DNA of 64,000 nt, taken from assembly GCA_900318205.1 (NCBI GenBank), contig ONJS01000008.1, positions 62,001 to 126,000 on the forward strand, written 5' to 3'. Numbering within the stretch: the stretch's first letter is position 1; each line of letters starts with the position of its first letter. Positions 1-9,445 of the stretch are shown piece after piece. A program made the position numbers and the translations under genes. The notes under the pieces are model-generated. The model worked only from the letters and a program-made list of their open reading frames with translations, was not told where the DNA came from and made no database searches. Source of the DNA: an uncultured Prevotellaceae bacterium. Lineage in GTDB: Bacteria; Bacteroidota; Bacteroidia; Bacteroidales; Muribaculaceae.

Positions 1-97
1 CACCACCTTTCCGTTAATCTCCTTGACGCTGACGTTGTAGTTCACGATGCGCTTGAAGGATTTCTCCATCTCGTTCAACTCGTGGTAGTGGGTGGCA
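1..97 (-). pseudogene. truncated second copy of mutS (internal fragment, continues left of window)
   Basis: These 97 bases align without gaps to 4726-4822 inside the intact mutS and differ at only about four positions. Read on the minus strand the fragment encodes the MutS stretch beginning [14 protein letters not shown]. The three or four differences fall in third codon positions, so the protein is unchanged. Homology stops abruptly at about base 97, where the intact gene continues with LFATHYH and this copy reads into unrelated sequence. The remaining 3' part would lie left of the window. It is either a broken duplicate or the 3' end of a diverged second allele whose 5' part was displaced. 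An assembly artefact cannot be excluded. Confidence 0.7.
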
Positions 98-481
98 CTT
101 GGTGTCAATGTGCTGAAGTCTCCATCATAGAGGATCAAGGCTCCCAAAAAAGTAAAAACTGTCGGGCTGGTTTCGTCAACAAACCAGCCCGACAGGTTCA
201 ATTATAGGCTCTACTGTCATCGAACAAGTTCCTTGCGAACGCTGCCGCTGGTTCTCCCGTAAATACTACGCCTCAGTCATGAACCTCAAAAAGTGTTTTG
301 AGGAGAATATAGGTAGAGAATACAGTAATATTCGAAGTTCTGCACTGTCGAGAGATTTTAGACAACATCACTGAAGAGTATTATATCTTCTATTAGTATG
401 TTACCTAGGGCAGCCCACGCGTGAGCGCAATCATAAAGATTCTTTTCATCTGTTTTTTCTTCAAATTTCACATGGGTTATT
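98..481. other. intergenic stretch with possible coding remnant
   Basis: No intact gene is seen. A plus-strand frame stays open from 156 to 374 (72 codons, TGA at 372-374) without a start codon, and contains VPCERCRWFSRKYY, which looks protein-like. It may be the carboxy-terminal remnant of a lost gene, but I do not recognise the family. A strong hairpin (159-195) lies inside it. The stretch is AT-richer than mutS. Confidence 0.3.
146..195 (-). terminator. intrinsic terminator, minus strand
   Basis: A perfect 15-bp inverted repeat (159-173 with 181-195, 7-nt loop) is followed on the minus strand by TTTTTACTTTTTT (146-158 on the plus strand). It is well placed to end transcripts from the LRR protein gene, although about 290 bp beyond its stop codon. 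Confidence 0.7.
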
Positions 482-3382
482 TTACATGACTAATCGTAGA
501 CCAAAATATCTTGTTACAGTCGTCTTTGGCCATGAATCACGGTTAGAAACACGACATGGCCTGGCTGAATCTTGGAAACATCCGCCGCGGTACACCCTGG
601 GCAAAATATCGCCCTCCCATTCCTTCGGGCCTGTTGGGTTGATCGTTGGGGATTCACTATAATAATTGCTACTATAGTTGTCTCTGCATGGTTCATACAC
701 ATTGCCGCTCATATCATAAATGCCCAATTCATTAGGTGCCTTGGACGCAACACCCAACGTTTTGGCATCGTTATCAATATGATAATTTGCCACTTCATCT
801 ATATTATTACTTCCTGCATATTTATAGCCTTTGCTTCTGTTGCCTCCTCTGGCCGCATATTCCCATTCGGCTTCAGTTGGCAATCTAAACGACTTTCCTG
901 TCAGCCAGTATAACCTATCAAGAAACTCACCAGTGTCACCATAAGGAATATTCTCTACGGGACAATCCGCACTGTATTTATTAAAACTTGGATTATTGCC
1001 CATAACGGCTTTCCACAACTTTTGAGTAACTTCAGTTTCGCTAATGTAATAGTCCGAAAGTGTTACTTGATGGGCGGGTTTTTCATCACTTTCTGCGTCA
1101 TTGCCCTGTTCAGAAGTAGCACCCATGGTGAAAGTGCCACCTATGACTTTAATCATTCTGAATGTTACCCCATTGACTGTAAACCACTCATCAACAAGTG
1201 CTGAAGTCGGTGGAGTGCCTCCCAAAATCATGTTGATAATTGAATTAACATCGGCAATATTCACCTCGTTGTCATTATTGACATCCACAAACCCATTGTT
1301 ATCACCATTTAATATAGCATCTATTACAGAGTTTATATCGGCAATGTTGACTTCATCATCATTATTCACATCTCCGTAAATATCATCTGCAATAATATTA
1401 AAAGCGCACCATGGCTCTGCTTTACGATAATTATCAATAGAGATGCTGGGCACATATACTTTAATGTTCTTATCAACACCATCAAATGTGCTTGCCCAAG
1501 ATCTTGGAGTAATGATACTTTTTAATTGAATTGAATTCAGATTGCAACAGTTTTGAAAAGCCTCTACTCCAATATACCAAACGGATTCTCCAATTGACAA
1601 AGAGTCTAATTGGGAACAGTCTTTAAAAGCACGATAGCTTATTTTTTTTACTGAATTTGGAATTTCAATTGAATTCAGACCTGTACAACCTTCAAAAGCA
1701 TAATGTTCTATCTCAGTTACTGAATTACCAATTAGTAATGAATCCAGACCCGTACAACCTTCAAAAGCATAAGAATCAATCTTGGTAATTGTATTTGGTA
1801 TATCAATTGAATTTAAAACTACTTGTTCACAAAAGGCTTGTGTTCCAATCGTCTTAACCGTACTTGGAATGACTGTTTTTTGACATCCTAAAATAAGATT
1901 GTTAGTCGATGTCTCAATAACTGCATTACAACTATTACGGCTATCATACACAGGATTTGAAGGATCAACTTCTATACATGATAATATATTACCAATAAAA
2001 CTATCTGATTTAATTGATACAACACTAGCAGGTATGAATAATGTATCTAATCCGCTATATGCGAAAACCTTTGATTCTATTTCAGTTAAAGAATTAGGAA
2101 TTTCAATATTCTTTAAAGCAGTACATCCGTAAAAAGCATCAACTTTGATTTTTGTTACTGAGTTAGGAATGATTACACTTATTAGACTAGTACAGTCACG
2201 GAACGCATTACCATCGATGGTCGTCACAGAATTCGGAATAGTTATGCTCGTCAGACCCGTACAACCCCTGAAGCCGCTAAGGGTTTTTACGGAGTTAGGG
2301 ATGGTGATACTCGTTAGGCCTGTGCAACCTTTGAATGCATCTCCGCTGATAGTAGTCACAGAGTTGGGAATAGTTATGCTCGTCAGCCCCGTACAGTTAG
2401 AAAAGCCGCTGAGGGTCTTTATGGAGTTGGGGATGTCAATACTCGTTAGGCCTGTGCAACCGTTGAATGCATCTCCGCTGATAGTAGTCACAGAGTTGGG
2501 GATAGTTATACTCGTCAGCCCCGTACAGCCAGAGAAACCGCCAAGGATTTTCACTGAGTTAGGGATGGTAATACTCGTTAGGCCTATGCACCTATTAAAC
2601 GCATTTTGGTTAATAGTCGTAACCGAGTTAGGGATGGACACGCTCGTCAACCCAGTACAGCCAGAAAAAGCAGCCCAGTCTATCGTTGTTACAGAATTTG
2701 GGATATTTACACTCGTCAATCCGGTACAGCCAGAGAATCCAGATAATGTTTTGAGGGAATTCGAAAGAGTAATACTTGTTAGGCCTGTGCATCCATAAAA
2801 CGCATCAATGTCAATATTAGTGACGGTATTCGGGATAGTTACGCTAGTCAATCCAGCGCACTCATAGAATGTACCCTCACAAATAGTAGTGAGCGAGTTT
2901 GGCAAGTCTATACTATTCAGGTTTTTACACTCCCTGAACGCATACTCCCCGATTGATTTAACAGAATTTGGAATATTAATTTGATTTAATGATTTACATT
3001 TGTCAAATGCATATTCCCCGATTGATTTAACAGAATTTGGAATACTGACTTGTATTAACGAAGAACAGTATTTAAAGGCGTAATCATTGATTGATGTAAC
3101 TGTATTTGGTATATTGACAGATGTGATGCGGTTACAAAGATCAAAAGACGATCTACCTATTACTGTCACAGTATAGGTCTTTCCATTATACATTACAGTT
3201 GATGGGATGACCACACTACCGTGCGGTTTTTCATTATTATTGCTATAATTGGTAGTCGATACGGTGTTACCATCAGAATTTATCTCGTATGCAATGCTGT
3301 CAACCATGAAGTCATAAGCATTTGCTGAAAGGCTACATAACGATAATGCTATAATTGAGAGTAATTGAATAATTGTTCTCAT
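482..3382 (-). CDS. secreted BspA-type LRR protein with dockerin-like repeats and FGE-fold domain
   Basis: 966 residues. Residues 1-22 are a signal peptide ending SANA. Residues about 45-640 are some two dozen LRR_5 (BspA/Treponema) repeats of about 23 residues built on a CTGLTSITIPNSVTTI core. Residues about 669-725 hold two dockerin-like calcium loops (DVNNDDEVNIAD and DVNNDNEVNIAD). Residues about 735-966 form an FGE-sulfatase/C-type-lectin-like domain with GGTFTMG, GNVYEPCRD and a GLRLV ending. The two neighbouring cysteines of true formylglycine-generating enzymes are not apparent, so the domain is probably a binding or structural module. BspA repeats mediate adhesion in related bacteria; an adhesin role here is inference. 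The ATG overlaps the stop of the upstream P-loop gene (ATGA), so the two are translationally coupled. Confidence 0.85.
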   Translation of the reverse strand: MRTIIQLLSIIALSLCSLSANAYDFMVDSIAYEINSDGNTVSTTNYSNNNEKPHGSVVIPSTVMYNGKTYTVTVIGRSSFDLCNRITSVNIPNTVTSINDYAFKYCSSLIQVSIPNSVKSIGEYAFDKCKSLNQINIPNSVKSIGEYAFRECKNLNSIDLPNSLTTICEGTFYECAGLTSVTIPNTVTNIDIDAFYGCTGLTSITLSNSLKTLSGFSGCTGLTSVNIPNSVTTIDWAAFSGCTGLTSVSIPNSVTTINQNAFNRCIGLTSITIPNSVKILGGFSGCTGLTSITIPNSVTTISGDAFNGCTGLTSIDIPNSIKTLSGFSNCTGLTSITIPNSVTTISGDAFKGCTGLTSITIPNSVKTLSGFRGCTGLTSITIPNSVTTIDGNAFRDCTSLISVIIPNSVTKIKVDAFYGCTALKNIEIPNSLTEIESKVFAYSGLDTLFIPASVVSIKSDSFIGNILSCIEVDPSNPVYDSRNSCNAVIETSTNNLILGCQKTVIPSTVKTIGTQAFCEQVVLNSIDIPNTITKIDSYAFEGCTGLDSLLIGNSVTEIEHYAFEGCTGLNSIEIPNSVKKISYRAFKDCSQLDSLSIGESVWYIGVEAFQNCCNLNSIQLKSIITPRSWASTFDGVDKNIKVYVPSISIDNYRKAEPWCAFNIIADDIYGDVNNDDEVNIADINSVIDAILNGDNNGFVDVNNDNEVNIADVNSIINMILGGTPPTSALVDEWFTVNGVTFRMIKVIGGTFTMGATSEQGNDAESDEKPAHQVTLSDYYISETEVTQKLWKAVMGNNPSFNKYSADCPVENIPYGDTGEFLDRLYWLTGKSFRLPTEAEWEYAARGGNRSKGYKYAGSNNIDEVANYHIDNDAKTLGVASKAPNELGIYDMSGNVYEPCRDNYSSNYYSESPTINPTGPKEWEGDILPRVYRGGCFQDSARPCRVSNRDSWPKTTVTRYFGLRLVM

Positions 3383-4158
3383 ACGATTGACTTGATAAGG
3401 TTAATCATATTCTTTGCGAAAATCTCATTGATGTTGACACAATTCACGTGGAAGGGTGTGAAGGGCGTTTCTTTCCACCAAATGTCATCGTCATGCAGGA
3501 TAGAAGTGGAAATCAAACGATAATTGTTGTCAAGTGCTACTTCGGCAATGTAGTTGTATGTGTTACCTTCTGTTTCTCTGAAGTTGTGGCAAGCGACAAC
3601 GATTACATCACAATTGTGATCAATTACGAGTGGTAGGAAATGTTCTTCTAGAAGGGCTTTACTATCGCCATAACTGCAAATTCCCAATCTCACTTTCATG
3701 CCAGTTCGCTTGCTTGTGAATTGTCCCTTGCAGACGATATCCATCAATGGCTCCGAAGGTTCCTCTTTGGGATGAATCCTCGTGTAGTTGGGCTCAAAAG
3801 GAAATCGATTTACCAATTCCATGATTGCTGTGCTTTTCCCAATATTCCTAAGGCCAAAGACAGCGATAATCACCTTTTCTCGAGGTCGTTTTAATGTCTC
3901 CATATCAATCAACATGTTGCCATTAAATCTCCCGAAGATGGCGGTTAAGTAACTATAAATGAAATGCGTGGAGACTTGTCTGCTTATCTTCACTGAGGCA
4001 TCGCCAAACGCCCAACCCAAAATAAACAGTATCCCCCACGCGATGCCAATATACTGCTCCCTCCTATTGGGGGATGAATATAGGCACACATGAGCGTTTT
4101 GTAACTGCTTATCCTCTGGGTTAAAATTTTGGCGAATTTCAGTGAAAGGATAATGCAA
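3379..4158 (-). CDS. P-loop NTPase-like protein of unknown function
   Basis: A Walker A motif GLRNIGKST follows a hydrophobic strand (VIIAVFG), and a Walker-B-like strand CDVIVVACHN lies further on; no G-protein NKxD motif is evident. The frame can begin at a TTG at 4158, giving 259 residues with one hydrophobic segment (GIAWGILFILGWAF), or at ATG codons at 3915 or 3903, giving a purely soluble 174-178-residue protein. A good promoter at 4221-4252 favours a start near 4158, but the amino-terminal part has no recognisable domain, so the start is uncertain. The stop codon overlaps the start of the LRR protein by 4 bases. The VVACHNFRETEGN stretch and the linkage suggest a sensory or assembly partner; that is speculation. 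Confidence 0.6.
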   Translation of the reverse strand: MHYPFTEIRQNFNPEDKQLQNAHVCLYSSPNRREQYIGIAWGILFILGWAFGDASVKISRQVSTHFIYSYLTAIFGRFNGNMLIDMETLKRPREKVIIAVFGLRNIGKSTAIMELVNRFPFEPNYTRIHPKEEPSEPLMDIVCKGQFTSKRTGMKVRLGICSYGDSKALLEEHFLPLVIDHNCDVIVVACHNFRETEGNTYNYIAEVALDNNYRLISTSILHDDDIWWKETPFTPFHVNCVNINEIFAKNMINLIKSIV

Positions 4159-4220
4159 AAACGCATCACAATTATGTTATCATTGCATCGTGTCAACGCT
4201 ATGACCGCAATGACTTGTCG

Positions 4221-4252
4221 CAAAATTACACATTATTGGTAAATAAAGCAAA
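4221..4252 (-). promoter_or_regulatory. Bacteroidetes-type promoter for the P-loop/LRR operon
   Basis: On the minus strand a TAATTTTG (-7 box, 4221-4228) is preceded, 20 nt upstream, by TTTG (4249-4252). Spacing and sequence match the Bacteroidetes primary sigma consensus. Predicted start of transcription is near 4214. Confidence 0.6.
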
Positions 4253-4323
4253 CTTTTGCGGGCTTTTCCATTAGATGCAATGTCTTTTTCTCACCGCTAA
4301 AGTGGTTTTGCGATTTTACTTGA

Positions 4324-4449
4324 AAAACCACTTTGGATGACATTTCACAACTCACAACCCTGATCTCCACGTTCCGCGTCGAGACTGGGTATATCACCCT
4401 GCGCTGCTGGAAGGAAGCGCTCCAGCAGGTTGACGGTGGCAAGGACTAA
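4324..4449 (+). pseudogene. possible carboxy-terminal remnant of a plus-strand gene
   Basis: An open stretch of 41 codons ends at TAA (4447-4449) just beyond the 3' end of mutS and reads RVETGYITLRCWKEALQQVD near its end. It has no start codon. The abrupt change to GC-rich composition at about 4350 marks the right boundary of the AT-rich island. Family not recognised. Confidence 0.25.
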
Positions 4450-4458
4450 CGACTGGTT

Positions 4459-7008
4459 TTATCTTTCTTTCTTGCCGGTGAGGATGCCCTTGATGTCGTA
4501 GAGCTTGTTCAGGGCCTCCATGGGCGTGAGGTTGTTGATGTCGATGGTGAGGATCTCGTCGCGTATCTGGCTCAGGACGGGATCATCAAGCTGGAAGATG
4601 GACAGCTGATAGCCCGAGCGGCTGCTGGCAACATCGCCCAGGTCCTTGGTCAAGGCGTTGTCGTTGCGGTTGTTGGTTTCCAGCTGCTTGAGCACTTCAT
4701 TGGCCTTGACCAGCTGACGCACAAACACCACCTTGCCGTTAATTTCCTTAACGCTGACGTTGTAGTTCACGATGCGCTTGAAGGATTTCTCCATCTCGTT
4801 CAACTCGTGGTAGTGGGTAGCAAACAGCGTCTTGGGCCTGGCAGCGTGCTCGTGGATGTGCTCGACAATGCTCCAGGCAATGGAGATACCGTCATAGGTG
4901 CTCGTGCCACGGCCCAATTCATCGAACAAAATGAGGCTTCGCTGACTCATGTTGTTGAGGATGGCAGCCGCCTCGGTCATCTCGACCATGAAGGTCGATT
5001 CGCCCAACGAGATGTTGTCACTGGCTCCCACACGGGTGAAAATCTTGTCCACCACGCCAATGCGCGCCTGCTCGGCAGGAACAAAACTGCCCATCTGCGC
5101 CATTAGGGTGATGAGCGCCGTCTGTCGCAGCAGTGCCGACTTACCCGCCATGTTGGGACCGGTGATAATGATAATCTGCTGGTCGTCGTTGCTCAGGCGG
5201 ATGCTGTTGGGCACATAGGTTTCGCCCGGCGGCAGTTGGCACTCGATAACCGGGTGACGTCCCATCGCGATGTCAATGTCCAGACTGTCGTCAAGCACAG
5301 GACGGTTGTAGCGGTTTTCCATCGCTACACGCGTCAGGGCATTGAGGCAGTCAAGTTGGGCAATGATGGCGCTATCGTTCTGGATAGCAGGGATATACTC
5401 AGTCACAGCGGACACCAGTTCATTGAACAGGCGACCTTCAATGATAAGGATTTTCTCCTCGGCACCCAGGATTTTTTCCTCATATTCCTTGAGTTCCTGA
5501 GTCACATAGCGCTCGGCATTGACAAGCGTCTGCTTGCGTATCCACTCCTCGGGCACTTTGTCCTTGTGGGTGTTGCGCACCTCGATATAGTAGCCGAACA
5601 CATTATTATATGCTATCTTGAGGCTGGGAATACCCGTCTGGTCGCTCAACTGGCGCTGCATGGCCACCAGATAGTCCTTGCCGCTGCACGAGATGTCGCG
5701 CAGTTCGTCGAGTTGGGCATCCACGCCACGGCAGATGATGTTGCCTCGGTTGGTCTGGTTAGGGGCATCGGGGTTGATCTCGCGCTCGATGCGGTCACGG
5801 ATGATGGCACACGGATTCAACTGCTCGCCCAGGCTGCGCAGCACCTCGCATGATGACTGTGAGCAGTACTGCTTGATCGGTTCAATAGCCTGCAAGGCGC
5901 TCTTGAGCTGGACAAGCTCGCGCGGGGTAATGCGTCCCACGGCGGCCTTACTGGTCAGGCGTTCCAAGTCGCCGATGAGTTCCAGGCGTTCCTTGATGAG
6001 TTCCCGTCCGTCGGGGTCTCGCATGAAGTGCTCCACCACGTCCAGGCGGCGGTTGATGGCCTTGACATCCTGCAGCGGGAACAGAACCCAGCGGCGCATC
6101 ATGCGGCCGCCCATCGGCGAGATGGTGCGGTCGATGACATCGAGCAACGACTTGCCGTCGTCACTCATGGGGGCTACCAGTTCCAGGTTGCGGATGGTAA
6201 ACTTGTCCAGACGTACATAACGCTCTGCCTCAATGCGCGACAGGTGGGTGATGTGACCCAACTGGGTGTGCTGGGTGATGTCGAGATAGTGGAGGATGGC
6301 ACCGCTGGCGATGATGGCATTGTCCATGCCCGTGATACCGAAGCCCTTGAGGTTCTGTGTCTCAAAGTGCTTCAACAAGCGGTCGTTGGCGGCGTCAAAG
6401 GTGAAGACCCAGTCCTCCAAGTCAAACGTCAGGTAGCGCGACGAGAAGGTAGCGGCAAAGCGCTGACGGTTGCTGCGCTCGATGAGCACCTCCTTAGGGG
6501 AGAAATTCACCAGCAACTTGTCCACATACTCTTCCCCACCCTCGGCAGTAAGAAATTCACCCGTACTGATGTCAAGGAAGGCCACACCCAGCATTTTCTT
6601 GCCGAAGTGGACGGCTGCAAGGAAATTGTTCTCCTTGCGGTCGAGCATCGTGCCGCCGACCACCACACCGGGCGTCACCAGTTCGGTGATGCCGCGCTTG
6701 ACGAGTTTCTTGGTCAGCTTGGGGTCCTCCAACTGGTCGCAGATGGCGACACGCTTGCCGGCACGGACGAGTTTGGGCAGATAGGTGTCCAGGGCATGGT
6801 GGGGAAAACCCGCCATCTCGGTAGCAGCGGCAGCACCGTTGCTGCGCCGCGTGAGGGTGATGCCCAGAATCTCGCTGGCAGTGACTGCATCCTGCAGGTA
6901 GGTCTCATAAAAGTCACCCACACGGAACAGCAGTATCGCATCGGGATGCTTGGACTTCATCTCGACAAACTGCTTCATCATCGGCGTATTCAACGGATCC
7001 TTAGCCAT
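4459..7008 (-). CDS. mutS: DNA mismatch repair protein MutS
   Basis: 849 residues, normal for MutS. It recognises mismatches and small loops in DNA and recruits MutL. The mismatch-reading motif is GDFYE (F33, E35) in domain I. The ATPase Walker A GPNMAGKS is near residues 617-624, followed by the signature region [12 protein letters not shown] and ATHYHEL. A clamp-binding pentapeptide QLSIF lies at residues 801-805, the usual place for the beta-clamp site near the MutS carboxy terminus. It appears to be a single-gene unit. Part of it (4726-4822) is duplicated at the left edge of the window. Confidence 0.97.
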   Translation of the reverse strand: MAKDPLNTPMMKQFVEMKSKHPDAILLFRVGDFYETYLQDAVTASEILGITLTRRSNGAAAATEMAGFPHHALDTYLPKLVRAGKRVAICDQLEDPKLTKKLVKRGITELVTPGVVVGGTMLDRKENNFLAAVHFGKKMLGVAFLDISTGEFLTAEGGEEYVDKLLVNFSPKEVLIERSNRQRFAATFSSRYLTFDLEDWVFTFDAANDRLLKHFETQNLKGFGITGMDNAIIASGAILHYLDITQHTQLGHITHLSRIEAERYVRLDKFTIRNLELVAPMSDDGKSLLDVIDRTISPMGGRMMRRWVLFPLQDVKAINRRLDVVEHFMRDPDGRELIKERLELIGDLERLTSKAAVGRITPRELVQLKSALQAIEPIKQYCSQSSCEVLRSLGEQLNPCAIIRDRIEREINPDAPNQTNRGNIICRGVDAQLDELRDISCSGKDYLVAMQRQLSDQTGIPSLKIAYNNVFGYYIEVRNTHKDKVPEEWIRKQTLVNAERYVTQELKEYEEKILGAEEKILIIEGRLFNELVSAVTEYIPAIQNDSAIIAQLDCLNALTRVAMENRYNRPVLDDSLDIDIAMGRHPVIECQLPPGETYVPNSIRLSNDDQQIIIITGPNMAGKSALLRQTALITLMAQMGSFVPAEQARIGVVDKIFTRVGASDNISLGESTFMVEMTEAAAILNNMSQRSLILFDELGRGTSTYDGISIAWSIVEHIHEHAARPKTLFATHYHELNEMEKSFKRIVNYNVSVKEINGKVVFVRQLVKANEVLKQLETNNRNDNALTKDLGDVASSRSGYQLSIFQLDDPVLSQIRDEILTIDINNLTPMEALNKLYDIKGILTGKKER

Positions 7009-7039
7009 CTTGAGTCTTTCTTATATTGATTATAACCTG

Positions 7040-7047
7040 CAAAATTA
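7040..7047 (-). promoter_or_regulatory. -7 box upstream of mutS
   Basis: Minus strand TAATTTTG lies about 32 nt upstream of the mutS ATG, matching TAnnTTTG. A clear -33 box was not seen. Confidence 0.45.
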
Positions 7048-7176
7048 CTAAAAAGACTTTAGACTTCAGACCTTAGACTCCAGTTTTTGCAAAAAAGAGG
7101 GCGATAGTGAGATGTGGTATCTGCCACAAATGGTGAAGCCGAATGACAGGCACGGTATTTGCCAAGTTCTAGGGTG

Positions 7177-8322
7177 ATGTTTATCTATACTTATACCGAA
7201 GCTGAAGGAACCGAGTCACGCCGCGTGGCTGGGGAAATCGACCATATCATGAAGCCCGCCTTTGGCGACAGGCCAGGGGCTAACGGGCACCAAGCGACAG
7301 GTCCCCGCTTGAGCGCGAGGATGCTCCAGGAGTATGAAGCCGCCCGCAACGAACTGCTCAACGGCGTTATCACCCCCGACATGGTTGAACTGGTCGATAT
7401 GGACAACTATGGCATTGGACTGAACGTGAAAGCCCCCTGCGGACTGACATTATGTCATGCCGTCCAAGGCAACAACGTGAGGGCCCGCATTGATATTGAA
7501 GACATGCACTATCACCAGCAATGGAGCGGAGCCCCCATGGAGGTCATCGACCGCAGTCGTGTGGTCGCCTCCAGTCAAGTGTTCCTGGAACATGCCGCCG
7601 AGTGGAAAGAACAGCTTGCCGCAGCCTTCAAGGCCGACAGCAAGGGCGTGAAAATGCGCAACATGGCGATGAACAACATGGATGCCTACCTGGCACGTTA
7701 CTTTGACGGCACGGGCATCACCTATTTCTTTGACAAGCGCCATGCCGACGGACACAAGGCCCACCTGCTCATCCACCTGAACCGCTACAAGACCCTGGAC
7801 CTGCCCATTCCCCACGATGATTTCATCAACCACCTGGACTTGGTCAGGCCCTACATGGTAGAGTTTGCCTACATGGCGCGTGACGGGCGTTTCACGGTCC
7901 GTGGCGAGGTACGTGACGACTGGCAAGTGGCACCCCAACCCAGCGATGAACCTGTGGAAGAGAAGCCCAAGCCTCATGGCGTCAAGGGACTGCTTCACCG
8001 CCTGACGCACAGCAGTAATAAGCAAAAGGCCGTTGAGGAGCCCAAGACACAACTCCAGGAACTGGTCGACGACTTTTTCCAGGGCAAGAAATGGCAATAC
8101 CACCTCACCGAGGACGAGGAGGAAGGACGCTGCGAACTGCACATCCGCCTGAGCCGCGGTAAATCGATGATCATCGACCTGTCACAGGGAGGTGACATCA
8201 AGGGACGCATCGCCCACGACATGGCCTACATCACCCGCCTTGCCGAACTCGCCAAACTGTTCCCCTACCGCCTCACTGGCCCCCGCAAAAAGGTAGAGTG
8301 GATCACCGCCCCCAAGGAATAA
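7177..8322 (+). CDS. conserved-looking protein of unknown function, first gene of a MoxR/VWA unit
   Basis: About 381 residues from the ATG at 7177, which has AGGGTG just upstream; an in-frame TTG at 7159 would add six residues. No signal peptide or membrane segment is visible. The central part (MNNMDAYLARYFDGTGITYF, then HLLIHLNRYKTLDLPIPH) and the carboxy-terminal part (WQYHLTEDEEEGRCELHIRL) look like two alpha/beta domains joined by a proline/lysine-rich linker (about residues 265-310). I do not recognise the family. It is followed after 52 bp by a MoxR-type ATPase and a VWA protein on the same strand, so it may be a substrate or adaptor of that pair. Confidence 0.65.
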   Translation: MFIYTYTEAEGTESRRVAGEIDHIMKPAFGDRPGANGHQATGPRLSARMLQEYEAARNELLNGVITPDMVELVDMDNYGIGLNVKAPCGLTLCHAVQGNNVRARIDIEDMHYHQQWSGAPMEVIDRSRVVASSQVFLEHAAEWKEQLAAAFKADSKGVKMRNMAMNNMDAYLARYFDGTGITYFFDKRHADGHKAHLLIHLNRYKTLDLPIPHDDFINHLDLVRPYMVEFAYMARDGRFTVRGEVRDDWQVAPQPSDEPVEEKPKPHGVKGLLHRLTHSSNKQKAVEEPKTQLQELVDDFFQGKKWQYHLTEDEEEGRCELHIRLSRGKSMIIDLSQGGDIKGRIAHDMAYITRLAELAKLFPYRLTGPRKKVEWITAPKE

Positions 8323-8374
8323 ACACCCACTTTAAACACTAAACTCTAAACACTAAACTCTAAACTAGAATATA

Positions 8375-9445
8375 ATGGCTATCACCATCAACACCGGCGA
8401 CCTCAAGACGATTCTCGAGACCACGCCATCGACACAGAACATCCTGCTCGTGGGTAAACACGGCATCGGAAAGAGCGAAATCATCACCCGACACTTTGAG
8501 GAGCAAGGCATCCCCGTCATCGCCCTCTTCTTGGGACAGATGAGCGACCCCGGCGACCTCATCGGTCTGCCCAACAAGGACGAAGCCACCGGCAAGACCG
8601 AGTTCATGCCGCCCTACTGGTTCCCCATGGACGACCAGCCCGTGGTACTCTTCCTCGACGAGATGAACCGTGCTCGCCCCGAGATTCTGCAATCGGTCAT
8701 GGACCTGTCGCTCAACCGCAAGTTGGCAGGCCGCTCGCTGCCCCCTGGCAGCCGTGTCATCGCCGCCGTCAACGACGGTGAAGAATATCAGCTGACCGAC
8801 CTCGACCCCGCACTGGTATCGCGTTTTAACGTCTATTTCTTCTCCCCGACCGTGGGCGAGTGGCTCTTCTGGGCCAAGCAGCACGACGTGGACCCGCGCG
8901 TGATCAACTTCATCGAGGAGCACCCCGACGAACTGGAGAAAAACGTGGACATCAACAAGGGCACATTTGACAAAACGCCCGACCGCCGCGCGTGGGTGCG
9001 TGTGTCTGGCATGCTCAAGGCATGCGGCAACATCACCGACATGAACCGCCTGGCCAAGATGATTACCGGTGTCATCGGTGCCCGATCGGCGTCGATGTTC
9101 ATACAGTCGCTCAACCAGTCGCGCATGCTCACTGCCCGTGACGTGCTCAGCGACTTCGCTGCCTGCCAGCAGGACCTCGCCACCTACACCATGCCCCAGA
9201 TGGCCATCATCAACGAGGGCATCTACCAGGTGCTGGAGTTGGGCGTGGACAAGAAGGCGGTAGAAGGCGTGGGCCGCAACCTGGTGCGTTACATCCAGTG
9301 GATGCTGGGCAACAACCGTCAAGAGGCGATTGCCCACTTCGCATCGTTCTTTGAGAACGCCACCTACCCCAACGCCAACGCCTTTATCATGATGGACTGC
9401 CGCGACGCGCTGCAGTTGATTAACCAGATGATTGCCAACTTATGA
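8375..9445 (+). CDS. MoxR-type AAA+ ATPase
   Basis: 356 residues. Walker A is GKHGIGKS (residues 27-34) and Walker B is VVLFLDEMNRA (D95, E96). The MNRARPEILQSVMDL stretch and the arginine-containing DPALVSRF box are typical of MoxR/AAA_5 proteins. MoxR ATPases work with VWA-domain partners as chaperone-like remodelling systems that insert cofactors or activate protein complexes. The stop overlaps the start of the VWA gene by 4 bases (ATGA at 9442-9445), so the pair is translationally coupled. The client is unknown. Confidence 0.9.
   Translation: MAITINTGDLKTILETTPSTQNILLVGKHGIGKSEIITRHFEEQGIPVIALFLGQMSDPGDLIGLPNKDEATGKTEFMPPYWFPMDDQPVVLFLDEMNRARPEILQSVMDLSLNRKLAGRSLPPGSRVIAAVNDGEEYQLTDLDPALVSRFNVYFFSPTVGEWLFWAKQHDVDPRVINFIEEHPDELEKNVDINKGTFDKTPDRRAWVRVSGMLKACGNITDMNRLAKMITGVIGARSASMFIQSLNQSRMLTARDVLSDFAACQQDLATYTMPQMAIINEGIYQVLELGVDKKAVEGVGRNLVRYIQWMLGNNRQEAIAHFASFFENATYPNANAFIMMDCRDALQLINQMIANL

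Noticed and set aside
2145-2798. 217-codon plus-strand repeat protein opposite the LRR gene
   Set aside because: Shadow of the LRR repeats; the minus-strand frame has a signal peptide and known domains.
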